From: JBCBDX01 sp038529265
GTDB lineage: Bacteria; Pseudomonadota; Alphaproteobacteria; Rhizobiales; Rhizobiaceae
Direction: 5' to 3'
Assembly: GCA_038529265.1 (NCBI GenBank)
Contig: JBCBDX010000001.1
Coordinates: 468,321-532,320, forward strand
DNA: 64,000 nucleotides
Part shown: positions 17,485 to 27,332 of the stretch, one piece after another
How positions within the stretch are numbered: the first letter of the stretch is position 1
Layout: the number at the start of each line of letters is the position of its first letter
Notes under the pieces: generated by a model
What the model saw: only the letters and a program-made list of their open reading frames with translations
What the model was told of the DNA's origin: nothing
The model's database searches: none
Made by a program: the position numbers and the translations under genes

Positions 17485-20322
17485 ATGGACTGGCAGGAGA
17501 AAATTGATCCAACTCAGTTCCCCGATGGCCTTCTCTCCGTTGCGCAATTTTTGCATGAAAACTCCCCCTATCTTTCAACACTGCTCGCTCGTTTCGAGTA
17601 TCAGCTCGAAGAATCGTCGTTTGAAACGCTAGACCTTGCGATTGCAGAAGAGCTCGCTGCTTTCGAGCGGCTACCAACTGACATAACGCTCGATGAACTC
17701 AAGAGCGCGCTAAGGATCGCTAAGAGTAAGTTGCATCTCCTAATTGCAATCGGTGACATAACCGGTGCGTTATCATTTGAAGCCACTGTGAACGCGTTAA
17801 GCGACACTGCAGATAATGCATTGAACGCCGTTTTGGACTGGCAGCTTCGCGATATGCATAGCCGTGGTCTTATAGAACTGGACAGTCCCGAGGATCCGCA
17901 AAAAGGCTCCGGGATTGTGGTGCTGGGCATGGGGAAACTCGGCGCCCATGAGTTGAACTATTCCTCGGATATCGACATCATTGTCTTTTTCCAACAGGAA
18001 GCGCCTGCTTTGCGTTTCCGCGATCCATCCAATGCGATTGATCTGTTGTCAAAACTGGTTCGTCAACTCGTTCAGATTATGCAGGAACGGACTGGTGACG
18101 GGTATGTGTTTCGGACAGACGTCCGGTTAAGGCCCGACCCAAGCGCCATGCCGTTGGCCATTCCTGTTGATATGGCTTTGCACTATTATGAAGCGCGCGG
18201 CCAGAACTGGGAGCGCGCAGCGATGATCAAGGCGCGGCCGGTAGCGGGCGACATTGAAGCTGGCCGAAATTTCCTTGAACAATTGCGTCCTTTCATCTGG
18301 CGTAAATATCTCGACTATGCCGCCATCGCAGACGTGCAATCAATCAAACGGCAAATCCATGCCCATAAGGGGCATGGTACGATCACTCTACACGCACACA
18401 ATGTGAAGCTCGGTAGGGGCGGAATTCGAGAAATTGAGTTCTTCGTGCAGACCCAGCAACTCATAGCTGGCGGTCGAGCTCCAATTTTGCGCAAACGCGG
18501 AACACGTGAAATGCTGCGTACCTTTGCGAACGAGGGCTGGATTGAGCCTGATGTCAGTCAAGAGCTGGATACAGCTTATGTTTATTTGCGGCGGGTTGAA
18601 CACGCTATTCAGATGCTCAACGACGAACAGACGCATAAGGTGCCGGAGGTTGGCCCGCAATTTGAAGCTGTGTCTAAACTTCTAGGACATGCTTCCAGTC
18701 AAGACTTTTCCGCCCAGCTGGTCGGCACACTGAAAAGGGTTGAAGCTCACTTTGGTTTGCTTTTCCGAGAAGGTGAAACCCTTTCCGCACTTCACGGCAA
18801 CTTGGTATTCACGGGCGAAACCGCTGACCCAGATACTGTTGATACTCTTGCTGACCTGGGTTTCTCTCGCCCGGCGGACATGTGGCATATTGTGAGTGGG
18901 TGGCATTTTGGCCGCTATCCAGCAGTGCAGTCCGAGCGTGCTCGCGAGCGGCTAACTGAATTGACGCCTGCACTGTTGGAAGCATTTGCTAGCGCACAAA
19001 AGCCTGATGACTCTCTTTTGCTGTTTGACAGTTTCATCCGGGGTCTGCCTGCAGGTGTCCAGCTGTTTTCAATGCTGCATGCAAATCCCAATCTGCTGCG
19101 CTTGTTGACCACCATCATCACAAGTGCACCCCGGCTGTCTTCTATTATCAGCAATAGGCCATCGGTTTTTGCCGGTTTGCTGGAGCCTGCCTTCTTTGAT
19201 CAGAATGCGCCAGTTGAGGAAGTTGAAGATGCGCTCACAGGCATGCTGTTTGACGCTGATGGCTACGAAGCTGTCTTGGATCGGTTGAGAATCTTCGCGG
19301 CAGAACAGCGTTTCAGGATTGGTACGAGGTTGCTGACAGGTAATGCGGATGCACTTCAGACTGGACACAGTCTGGCCAGCGTTGCGCAAAGAACGATCAG
19401 TATTGCTGCGCAAGAAGCGGCAAAGGAAGTGGCGGCAAAACATGGAAGCTTTGCCAGCGGCCAATTCAGTATCGTCGCGTTGGGTCGCCTTGGCTCGCGG
19501 GAGATGACCGCGGGCAGTGATGTAGACATTATAACACTTTACGATGGTGTTGATGCGCTGGAAGAAAGCGATGGTGCTAAACCGTTGGCCGCTTCTACAT
19601 ATTATGCCCGATTAACCCAGCGCATTATTGCAGCGCTGTCTGCGCCAACGGCAGAAGGTGTTCTCTATGAAGTCGATATGCGGCTGCGGCCTTCTGGGAA
19701 CAAGGGGCCATTGGCCTCTTCGTTTGATGCATTTCAGCGATATCAGCGAAATGAAGCTTGGACTTGGGAGCACCAAGCCTTGACTAGAGCAAGACCAATC
19801 TTTGGTGAAGCCGAGTTGATGATGAAGGTTCGCAATTGCATAGATCAGGTGCTGAACATCGAGCGCGATGTTGAAAAGCTCAAAGATGATATAGTGTCCA
19901 TGCGGCAACGGCTTTTGCGGGAGAAGCCAGCCTATGGCCCATTTGATTTGAAAAATATTGTCGGTGGGCTCACGGACTTGGAGTTCCTCGCCCAGTTTAT
20001 GTATCTCTCATCATTACGAAAGCTTAAGTTGGATGGCGCGGGCGCTCGCGATATTCTCTCATGGCTCGGCGACGTGGTGCTCGGGGCGGATGAAACGGTA
20101 GAACTTATTGCCGCTCATCATGACCTGAGTACCGTTCTTCATTTGTCACGGCTTTGCACATCAAGTGGGTTGGACCCTGCGCAAATGCCGGCTGGCTTGG
20201 TGGACATTATTTGCCAAATGCTCAACGAACCTTCGTTGGCACATGTGCAAGAGCGTTTGACGAGCCGCCAAATGCGGGTTGCGGAAGCTTTTCGCACGCA
20301 TGTTGGTGACGCCACTGTCTGA
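17485..20322 (+). CDS. glnE: Bifunctional glutamine synthetase adenylyltransferase / adenylyl-removing enzyme GlnE
   Basis: 945 residues, the full family length. It carries the two nucleotidyltransferase domains of GlnE: the N-terminal one, which removes AMP, with GMGKLGAHELNYSSDIDI (residues about 148-165), and the C-terminal one, which adds AMP to glutamine synthetase, with ALGRLGSREMTAGSDVDI (about 664-681). Both keep the G-S-D-x-D metal-binding core. GlnE tunes glutamine synthetase activity to nitrogen status through PII. The ATG at 17485 follows AAGGGG by about 12 bases. Its place after degP and a two-component system matches rhizobial synteny. Confidence 0.96.
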   Translation: MDWQEKIDPTQFPDGLLSVAQFLHENSPYLSTLLARFEYQLEESSFETLDLAIAEELAAFERLPTDITLDELKSALRIAKSKLHLLIAIGDITGALSFEATVNALSDTADNALNAVLDWQLRDMHSRGLIELDSPEDPQKGSGIVVLGMGKLGAHELNYSSDIDIIVFFQQEAPALRFRDPSNAIDLLSKLVRQLVQIMQERTGDGYVFRTDVRLRPDPSAMPLAIPVDMALHYYEARGQNWERAAMIKARPVAGDIEAGRNFLEQLRPFIWRKYLDYAAIADVQSIKRQIHAHKGHGTITLHAHNVKLGRGGIREIEFFVQTQQLIAGGRAPILRKRGTREMLRTFANEGWIEPDVSQELDTAYVYLRRVEHAIQMLNDEQTHKVPEVGPQFEAVSKLLGHASSQDFSAQLVGTLKRVEAHFGLLFREGETLSALHGNLVFTGETADPDTVDTLADLGFSRPADMWHIVSGWHFGRYPAVQSERARERLTELTPALLEAFASAQKPDDSLLLFDSFIRGLPAGVQLFSMLHANPNLLRLLTTIITSAPRLSSIISNRPSVFAGLLEPAFFDQNAPVEEVEDALTGMLFDADGYEAVLDRLRIFAAEQRFRIGTRLLTGNADALQTGHSLASVAQRTISIAAQEAAKEVAAKHGSFASGQFSIVALGRLGSREMTAGSDVDIITLYDGVDALEESDGAKPLAASTYYARLTQRIIAALSAPTAEGVLYEVDMRLRPSGNKGPLASSFDAFQRYQRNEAWTWEHQALTRARPIFGEAELMMKVRNCIDQVLNIERDVEKLKDDIVSMRQRLLREKPAYGPFDLKNIVGGLTDLEFLAQFMYLSSLRKLKLDGAGARDILSWLGDVVLGADETVELIAAHHDLSTVLHLSRLCTSSGLDPAQMPAGLVDIICQMLNEPSLAHVQERLTSRQMRVAEAFRTHVGDATV

Positions 20323-20393
20323 ACGCCGGGAAACGTTCAGCCGGGGCATCTGCATCGGGGATGGCATCAACGATGCAAAAGGATACATCGCAA

Positions 20394-20858
20394 ATGAACT
20401 TGAGTATTTTGAAGAAGAACCATCTCGCGCTGGCTGCTTTAGCGACCATGGTCTTGGCTACATCTGGCATGGCTTCAGCAGAAGCCAAAAACCGTGATCG
20501 TGATGGCGGCGTGCGTTTTGAACAGATGGACGCCGATGGCGATGGGCAGGTCACGTTCGCTGAGTTCCAAACCCGCATGCTGGAACGCTTCAACGAAGTC
20601 GATAGCGATGACGACAATATCGTCACCCAGGCCGAGATTGAAGAAGTGGCCGATGATCGCCGTATGCGCCGAATGGCCAGAGGTCTGATTGCCATGTTTG
20701 ACATTAATCAAGATGAACAAGTATCGCTTGAAGAGTTGAGCAATCGTCAGCAAAAACTGTTTGCACTTGCCGACTTTGATGACTCTGGTTTCATCACCGA
20801 AGAGGAACTTCCAAGCGAACGTTTTGCCGGTATGCGCGGCAAGCGTGGTAACCGCTAA
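20394..20858 (+). CDS. Secreted EF-hand calcium-binding protein
   Basis: 154 residues with a signal peptide (LKKNHLALAALATMVLATSGMASA) and four EF-hand loops: DADGDGQVTFAEF, DSDDDNIVTQAEI, DINQDEQVSLEEL and DFDDSGFITEEEL. All four have acidic residues at positions 1, 3, 5 and 12, so calcium binding is plausible; loop 3 has Gln at position 8 region and may be weaker. ATG 20394 has AAAAGGA about 10 bases upstream; an in-frame ATG at 20361 would add residues before the signal. It lies alone between glnE and a convergent kinase gene. The biological role is not known. Confidence 0.85.
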   Translation: MNLSILKKNHLALAALATMVLATSGMASAEAKNRDRDGGVRFEQMDADGDGQVTFAEFQTRMLERFNEVDSDDDNIVTQAEIEEVADDRRMRRMARGLIAMFDINQDEQVSLEELSNRQQKLFALADFDDSGFITEEELPSERFAGMRGKRGNR

Positions 20859-20882
20859 GTCATCTTCAGGCTGCGGTGGACT

Positions 20883-23198
20883 TTAAATCTCTGCCGCAGC
20901 TTCTTCTTTCTTTTTGGGTCTTACCGGTAGTCTCACCGAAACAATTGTGCCGTCGCCAAGCTCCGATTTGATCCGTAGGCTTCCGCCGTGCAACTCGGCA
21001 AGCGACTTGGAAATGGCCAGCCCAAGGCCCGTGCCGCTATGGTTTTTTGAAAACTGCCGCTGCGCTTGCTCAAAGGGGCGCCCAATGCGCTTGAGCACCG
21101 GTTTTGAAATGCCGCAGCCATTGTCTTCAATAGAAATCTGAATGGCGCGACCACCTACACACTTGGCCCGGAGATTGATCTGTCCACCTGCTTCGGTGAA
21201 TTTCACCGCGTTAGACAACAGGTTCAATAGGATTTGTTTCAGCGCGCGCCGGTCCGCTTCGATCATCATGCTGGCGCTTATATCGGTATTGATCTCAATC
21301 TGTTTGCGTCGCGCCTGAACGGTTACCATTTGAACCGTTTCCTGGGCAACGTCGGACAGGTCCACCTGTTCGACGTCTAGATTGAACTTGCCGCTTTCAA
21401 TGCGTGAAACCTGCAGGATATCGTCAATCACATTGAGCAAGAATCCGCCACTCTTTTGAATGTCTTCGATATATTCAGCATACTTGTCTGAGCCCAAGGG
21501 GCCATAGATTTGCGCAGTCATCATTTCCGAAAAGCCGATGATCGCATTCAATGGCGTGCGCAATTCATGGCTGACATTGGCGAGAAACTCTGTCTTTGCA
21601 CGGCTCGCAGCTTCCGCTTTTTCTTTTTCGCGCTGGAACTTCCTGTTCATATCAGCAAGCGCCGATGCCTTCTCCTGATCATCACGCTGCGCGCGTGAGA
21701 GGCCATCAAGCGAAGCAATCAACTGCTGTTCAGAAACACGCAACTTTTCTTCCTGGGCCTTAAGCTTTGAGATGTCGGTGCCAACAGAGATTAGGCCGCC
21801 ATCGGGTGTGGCGCGATCATTGATCTGAAGCCAGCGGCCGTCTGCAATCTGGCGCTCAACGGTTCTGCTTCGGCCGTGGCTGCCGCCATTTTGAATTATG
21901 GTTTCGCTAATGGGCTGGCGCATTATACCGGCAAACTCTGCCCGCGTGGTGCCTGGCGGTAGCGTGTCCGGCGTCAGTCCATAGAACTCGTAAAACTTGT
22001 GGTTGCACAAAATAAGTCGGTCATCATCGTCCCAAATGGCAAACGACTCAGAAGTGCTTTCAATAGCAGCTTGAAGGTTGGCGCTTGCAGTCTTGGTCAG
22101 CGCAAGCAGTCTCGCCTGTTCCGTAACATCCATGGCGATGCCAACCAGGTGACGCCCGCCATTGCGCTCCACAATTTCCGTGCGGATGCGCATGCGCACA
22201 TACTGACCGTCATACCGTCTCATACGAAACTGCCGGTCAATTGCGTCTATCTGGCCGGCGACTGCCTGTTCAGCAATATCGATCAAATCATTGTCATCTG
22301 GGTGGATAAGCTCGGAGACCTGCTGAAACGACAGGACTTCATCTCGCACGCCATAGCCAAGCAGTTCAAACATGGAGTTGGACCAATAAATGCGACCACG
22401 CGCCAAGTCCCAGTCCCATAGGCCACAATGGCCGCGCTGTAGTGCCGTGTTCACACTGGCCTGCATCTCCTCGCACAAGTCATCAACTTCGCTGGTCCGC
22501 GCAATCTGTGCATAGTACGCATAAAGCAAAACAAGCATGATCCCGGACATGGTGGAGAAGAGCGTTAAGTTCAGCGACACATCCTGACGCCAACGCGCGA
22601 ACGCAGTCTGCTTGGGTTGCACTGCGCAGACTATTCCGTGGTTACTGGCCATTTTGGCACAGGCCGCATATCCGGATTTTCCGTCAATCGTCACATCCTC
22701 AACGCCCGCACCCAGACCAAAAAGTAAGAGCGTTTGCGATCCTTCAATAAGTGTCGCCAGATCAAGCAAACGCCGATCCGCCGCGCCACCACGCTGAGAT
22801 GTTATGGTACCATCGGCATTGGCCACCAAAATCTCGCGTCCCAAAGATGTTGCATTGCGTGGCAGTTCGCGGACCAGGACGCGTTCGATTGCTCCAGGAT
22901 CAAGGAGTGTTTCGACCGCTTCCGACGCTCGCGAAAGCGCATCGGCTGCGCGCCCGGCCATAAGCTCCACATCCGACTTCGCATTCTCTGCAATCTGCGC
23001 GCGGTTATCCAACAACCACATGGTACGTGCAGCCATGACGGTAATCAGAAATATGAAGATGAGAGCGGGAACGGCACTTTTGAGCCATGGTTCGATTGCC
23101 AAGAGGCGCTGCATCGTCGGTTGGGCCATAAAGCGGGCATGGCCACCGATTGCGCTGCTGCGCCTATTGAGTTTGGCTATCATCCCGATCGCCGCCAC
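20883..23198 (-). CDS. PAS-domain sensor histidine kinase
   Basis: About 771 residues from GTG 23198, which has GGGGGAGAG just upstream; TTG at 23225 and ATG at 23183 are alternatives. One membrane segment lies near residues 40-60 and a second near 215-235, with an extracytoplasmic domain between. Two PAS domains follow (CGLWDWDLARGRIYWSN and FAIWDDDDRLILCNHKFYE), then a coiled coil, the phospho-acceptor His544 in ANVSHELRTPLNAI and an ATPase domain (LLNLLSNAVKFT, DNGCGIS, GTGLGLAISK). No receiver or regulator gene is adjacent, so it is an orphan kinase, resembling PleC/DivJ-type kinases of Alphaproteobacteria in layout. Gene order with pepN matches rhizobia. Confidence 0.88.
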   Translation of the reverse strand: MAAIGMIAKLNRRSSAIGGHARFMAQPTMQRLLAIEPWLKSAVPALIFIFLITVMAARTMWLLDNRAQIAENAKSDVELMAGRAADALSRASEAVETLLDPGAIERVLVRELPRNATSLGREILVANADGTITSQRGGAADRRLLDLATLIEGSQTLLLFGLGAGVEDVTIDGKSGYAACAKMASNHGIVCAVQPKQTAFARWRQDVSLNLTLFSTMSGIMLVLLYAYYAQIARTSEVDDLCEEMQASVNTALQRGHCGLWDWDLARGRIYWSNSMFELLGYGVRDEVLSFQQVSELIHPDDNDLIDIAEQAVAGQIDAIDRQFRMRRYDGQYVRMRIRTEIVERNGGRHLVGIAMDVTEQARLLALTKTASANLQAAIESTSESFAIWDDDDRLILCNHKFYEFYGLTPDTLPPGTTRAEFAGIMRQPISETIIQNGGSHGRSRTVERQIADGRWLQINDRATPDGGLISVGTDISKLKAQEEKLRVSEQQLIASLDGLSRAQRDDQEKASALADMNRKFQREKEKAEAASRAKTEFLANVSHELRTPLNAIIGFSEMMTAQIYGPLGSDKYAEYIEDIQKSGGFLLNVIDDILQVSRIESGKFNLDVEQVDLSDVAQETVQMVTVQARRKQIEINTDISASMMIEADRRALKQILLNLLSNAVKFTEAGGQINLRAKCVGGRAIQISIEDNGCGISKPVLKRIGRPFEQAQRQFSKNHSGTGLGLAISKSLAELHGGSLRIKSELGDGTIVSVRLPVRPKKKEEAAAEI

Positions 23199-23338
23199 GA
23201 TCTCTCCCCCTCGGCCAAATGCCAAGTTAAGCGCAAGGCGCTACAGTTTTGTTGCTTGAAAACGCTGAACGCGAACTGCCGAATCACCCATAATGAATCA
23301 AAACAGATTCGGTCTGTCCACCCCGTTCGCGCTAAATC

Positions 23339-26005
23339 TTAGTGTGCGTTTGTTGCACCAAGCGTACGGCTTAAAATGTCGCGCAGATCACGGGAGAGTT
23401 CGCTTCGCTCAGACAGCTTGCGCAAGTTTGTTTCTGCAGCCGCTTGCCGAACCGGCTCTAAGTCTTTCCACGAGCGCATCGCCGTCATCAAGCGGGCAGA
23501 GACCTGCGGGTTAATCGCGTCGAGGCGCAAAATGCTGTCGCAGAAAAACGCATATGCTTCACCGTCAGGCCGGTTGAAGCCTACCGGATTGCCTGTTGCA
23601 AAAGCACCCAAAAGAGCACGTGCACGGTTAGGGTTTTTCCATGAGAAGATTGGTGTGTCGACCAGCTCTTTAACATCGGTGAGCGTTTCTTCGCTTGGAA
23701 CCGTAGCTTGAACGGAAAGCCATTTATCCAAGACCATCGGTTCGCTTGCATAAGCTTCTCGGAAATCGGCAAGGGCTTTGATGGTGTTGCTGTGGCCTGG
23801 AAACTGGTGTGCCAGTATCGATAGCGCTGTCAATTTGTCCGTCATATTGTCAGCTGCGCCGATGAATGTCGTCGCCAGATCGATACCCGGCGTTGTTCGC
23901 ACCAAATAGGATAGCAATGTTCCAACAAAGGAGCGCGCCCCGGCCTGTGCCGCCGTCGGTTCAAACGAACCATCAATACGAGCGCCGTCAAATAGAGTTT
24001 CAAAAGTCTCCCCACAAATGACGGAGACTGTATCGAGGATGTTCTCGCGAGCGGCGTGAATGGCGGACGGGTTGATGCCGGTGCTCAAGTCGCGCGCAAT
24101 CTCGTTGACCGTTGGTGGTGTTAAGCAAAGTGCACGATAGGCGAAATCCAGTTCGTTATCTCGGGCGACGCTCTCTAAGATAGCCAAGAATTGCGGATCG
24201 ACCGGTGGTGTCGCGGCATTTCGATCGATGTCGGCTATGGCGTCCTTCATAGTACGCATAAAAAGGCCGTTGATGGCGTTCCAGCGATTGAAAGGATCAT
24301 CATCATGGCGAGCGGCGAACAGGGCATCATCATGTGCTTGTTCTGGGATTTGCGTAATCGGTGCTGAAAACCCACGAAACACCGATAGTCTTGGTTCGCT
24401 TTGAACGCCATCAAATCTGATGGTTTGCTGGCTTTCGGTCAGGTGCAGAACACCGTTTGAAACCTTGCTGCCATCAACACTGTCCCAAACCATTGGTTTT
24501 CCGCCATCATTGAGTAGCGCAAAACTTACAGGAATATGTAGCGCGATATCACGCGGTTGAGGAACACCGCTGCGCAATGTCTGCTGCATTATTACTGAGA
24601 ACGACTTTTTGGCCGCATCATATGCCGTTTTGACGGAGACATTGGGCGTGCCTGAATAATCATACCACTTTGCAAAGTGGCTCAGATCGGTGTCAGTTGC
24701 TTCTGCGAAACAAGCGATGAACTGCTCTATCGTCGCCGCATCGCCGTCGTGACGCTGAAAGTACAGATCGATACCTCTACGAAATCCTTCTGAACCTAGG
24801 ATGGTTTCGAGCATCCGGACAAGTTCAGCGCCTTTTTCATAGACCGTCGCGGTGTAAAAATTATTGATCTCCTTGTATTTTTGAGGCCGAACCGGATGGG
24901 CAAGCGGGCCAGCGTCTTCGGGAAACTGATGAGCCCTCAGTGCACGTACATCAGCAATGCGTTTGACCGCTCTCGAGCGCATGTCGCTTGAGAACTCGTG
25001 GTCTCGATAAACTGTAAGACCTTCCTTCAGGCACAATTGAAACCAGTCTCGGCATGTGATCCGGTTACCTGTCCAGTTGTGGAAATACTCATGCGCGATG
25101 ATGCTTTCGATGTTGGCGTAGTCGGCATCGGTTGCAGTGTGCGGATCGGCTAGAACATACTTGTCGTTGAATATGTTCAGCCCCTTGTTTTCCATCGCGC
25201 CCATATTGAAGTCAGAGACCGCTACGATCATGAAGATGTCGAGGTCATATTCCAGGCCAAAACGCTCTTCATCCCAGCGCATGGAACGCTTCAGCGCGTC
25301 CATGGCGTAAAGCGCCCTTTCTTCTTTGCCGTGCTCCACATAAATTTCCAGGCGCACATCACGACCCGACATGGTCGTAAAGCTGTCTGTAATTACTCCA
25401 AGGTCGCCGGCAAAAACTGCAAACAGGTAAGCTGGCTTCGGGAACGGATCATGCCAAACGGCAAAGTGCTTGCCGTCTCCCAAATCACCCTGATCGATCT
25501 TGTTGCCGTTTGACAGCAAGAGCGGCGTTTCCTCGAATTTGCCCTCAAGTCTGACGGTAAAAACAGCCAAAACATCGGGCCGGTCTGGGAAGAAAGTGAT
25601 GCGTCGAAATCCTTCCGCCTCGCACTGCGTGCAGAAATTATTGCGGGTTGCGTAAAGACCCATCAGTTGGGTGTTCTTTTCCGGGTTGATACGGACAACA
25701 GTTTCGATTGTGAACGTGGGTTCCTTAGGCAGTTGGCGAAGGATCAGACCAGTTTCAGAAACCGTCATCTGATCTCTTAAAACGGGCTGACCATTAATCA
25801 GCACCGAAACCAGCGTTAAATCGTCCCCGTCAAGAAACAGAGGGGTTTCCCATGATGTCTGTGCCGCACGCTCGATATGCAGCTTGGCGTGAACAATCGT
25901 GTTTTGCCGATCCAGCTCAAAACGCAGATGGACTTCATTCACCAGATAAGCAGGTGGCTTGTAGTCGCTTAAGAGAATGTCTGTTCCGTTTTCGCTGGGT
26001 TTCAT
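23339..26005 (-). CDS. pepN: Aminopeptidase N (PepN)
   Basis: 888 residues, the family length. The M1 zinc site is complete: HEYFHNW (His305, Glu306, His309) and the third ligand Glu328 in LKEGLTVYRDHEF. The substrate-recognition motif GAMENKGLN is present about 30 residues upstream. PepN is the main broad-specificity aminopeptidase that recycles peptides in the cytoplasm. Start ATG at 26005; the gene ends about 140 bases before the divergent sensor kinase start and is itself transcribed in the same direction as the MFS gene that begins 16 bases upstream of it. Confidence 0.96.
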   Translation of the reverse strand: MKPSENGTDILLSDYKPPAYLVNEVHLRFELDRQNTIVHAKLHIERAAQTSWETPLFLDGDDLTLVSVLINGQPVLRDQMTVSETGLILRQLPKEPTFTIETVVRINPEKNTQLMGLYATRNNFCTQCEAEGFRRITFFPDRPDVLAVFTVRLEGKFEETPLLLSNGNKIDQGDLGDGKHFAVWHDPFPKPAYLFAVFAGDLGVITDSFTTMSGRDVRLEIYVEHGKEERALYAMDALKRSMRWDEERFGLEYDLDIFMIVAVSDFNMGAMENKGLNIFNDKYVLADPHTATDADYANIESIIAHEYFHNWTGNRITCRDWFQLCLKEGLTVYRDHEFSSDMRSRAVKRIADVRALRAHQFPEDAGPLAHPVRPQKYKEINNFYTATVYEKGAELVRMLETILGSEGFRRGIDLYFQRHDGDAATIEQFIACFAEATDTDLSHFAKWYDYSGTPNVSVKTAYDAAKKSFSVIMQQTLRSGVPQPRDIALHIPVSFALLNDGGKPMVWDSVDGSKVSNGVLHLTESQQTIRFDGVQSEPRLSVFRGFSAPITQIPEQAHDDALFAARHDDDPFNRWNAINGLFMRTMKDAIADIDRNAATPPVDPQFLAILESVARDNELDFAYRALCLTPPTVNEIARDLSTGINPSAIHAARENILDTVSVICGETFETLFDGARIDGSFEPTAAQAGARSFVGTLLSYLVRTTPGIDLATTFIGAADNMTDKLTALSILAHQFPGHSNTIKALADFREAYASEPMVLDKWLSVQATVPSEETLTDVKELVDTPIFSWKNPNRARALLGAFATGNPVGFNRPDGEAYAFFCDSILRLDAINPQVSARLMTAMRSWKDLEPVRQAAAETNLRKLSERSELSRDLRDILSRTLGATNAH

Positions 26006-26020
26006 AGTCTAATGCTCGCA

Positions 26021-27274
26021 TCAGGAAGCCGCTTCAACGTCTTCCGAACGGGGGTCAAGGTTCAAGGTTTCCGGTGTCTGGCTGCGTGTTGCAGGCATGT
26101 ATGTGAAGTCGGTCATATCCTCGGTTGCTACAGCATCGCGCTGTGTCATACGCCATCCGGCGTAACCTCCAAAAATGGCATAGCAAAGGCCCATGGCCAC
26201 AAAAAAGCCACTCGCCCCGATAGTGGTCATCAACCAACCGGATAGAACCGGACCGATCATTGCACCTATGCCGTTGATGATAAGGAGGCTCGACGAGAGT
26301 TCCACGAAATCAGATGACTCGGCAAAGTCGTTGGCGTGTGCAACGACGAGGGAATAGATTGGGAATAGAACGGCGCCAAAAAGGAACATCAAGACAAAGA
26401 CGCTGGCGGCTGAACTTGTTGCCGCTGACATGACGAAAATCGCTGATATCATTACGCCAAAGCCACCGGCAAACACCATAACATAGCGCCTATCCATCCG
26501 GTCAGACACACGCCCCAGCGGAAACTGGAAGATAGCGCCGCCAATCATCGCCAATGCTAGCATGAGTGGGATTTGCGATCCCTCCAATCCAATCAAACCG
26601 GCAAACACAGGTGACTGGAAGTTCCACACCCCAGCAATGACGCCCGTCAACAGCATGCCGACAAGCGCAGCAGGCGAGTTCCGATAGAGTTTAGCCAAGT
26701 CGAACGAGACCTGCGTGAGTGGTTGGGGCGAGGTCGCGTTTGAAAGTCCCGTCGGGATCACGGCCATGGCATACATGAGTGCCCCAACTATAAATAAATA
26801 GGTTGTGGCAGGATCGCCGAGGACAAGCATGAATTGACCTGCCATCAAACCCACCATGTTCATGATCATGTAGATGGAGAAAATCTGTCCACGCGTCTCA
26901 TTGGTCGCTTTTTCATTAAGCCAGCTCTCAACCACCATATAGCTGCCAGCTAGCGCGAAACCGGCAAAGCCTCTGAACAATATCCATGTGAGCGGATGGA
27001 TGACCAAGGCATGCAGCAGCAATGACATGGACAAAATGGTGGCCAACACCGCGTATACACGCACATGGCCCACGCGCAGCACCAGACGCGGAACAATCAC
27101 GCAGCCCGTTGAAAAGCAAAGTGCGTAGCCAAACCCCATCCACCCGATGGTTACAGGCCCCCAGCCTTCGATGCCTGCTCTGAGGGGAAGTAGAACTCCT
27201 GTTAGACCGCTACCTGCGAGCAGGAAAAAGGTTGAGAGCATAAGGCCCGTAACGGGCAGGACGGAACGCAGCAT
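26021..27274 (-). CDS. MFS transporter, YcaD-like
   Basis: 417 residues with 12 predicted membrane segments. The MFS loop signatures are RLVLRVGHVRVYA (between segments 2 and 3) and GRVSDRMDRRYVM in the second half. The motif VESWLNEKATNETRGQIFSIYM is typical of the YcaD/Mfsd-like branch often found in Alphaproteobacteria. The C-terminal tail (about residues 385-417) is hydrophilic. The substrate is not known. It is followed 15 bases later by pepN, so the two may share a transcript. Confidence 0.85.
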   Translation of the reverse strand: MLRSVLPVTGLMLSTFFLLAGSGLTGVLLPLRAGIEGWGPVTIGWMGFGYALCFSTGCVIVPRLVLRVGHVRVYAVLATILSMSLLLHALVIHPLTWILFRGFAGFALAGSYMVVESWLNEKATNETRGQIFSIYMIMNMVGLMAGQFMLVLGDPATTYLFIVGALMYAMAVIPTGLSNATSPQPLTQVSFDLAKLYRNSPAALVGMLLTGVIAGVWNFQSPVFAGLIGLEGSQIPLMLALAMIGGAIFQFPLGRVSDRMDRRYVMVFAGGFGVMISAIFVMSAATSSAASVFVLMFLFGAVLFPIYSLVVAHANDFAESSDFVELSSSLLIINGIGAMIGPVLSGWLMTTIGASGFFVAMGLCYAIFGGYAGWRMTQRDAVATEDMTDFTYMPATRSQTPETLNLDPRSEDVEAAS

Positions 27275-27332
27275 GAGACTTCTCCGGCTCTGCCGTCAAT
27301 TCAGCAGCACGAGGCGCCCTTTGCTCCTTTTG

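Noticed and set aside
20866..20902. Terminator between the EF-hand gene and the sensor kinase
   Set aside because: CTGCGG and CCGCAG can pair, but the loop is about 16 bases, one arm lies in the kinase gene, and there is no T-run next to it; not strong enough to annotate.
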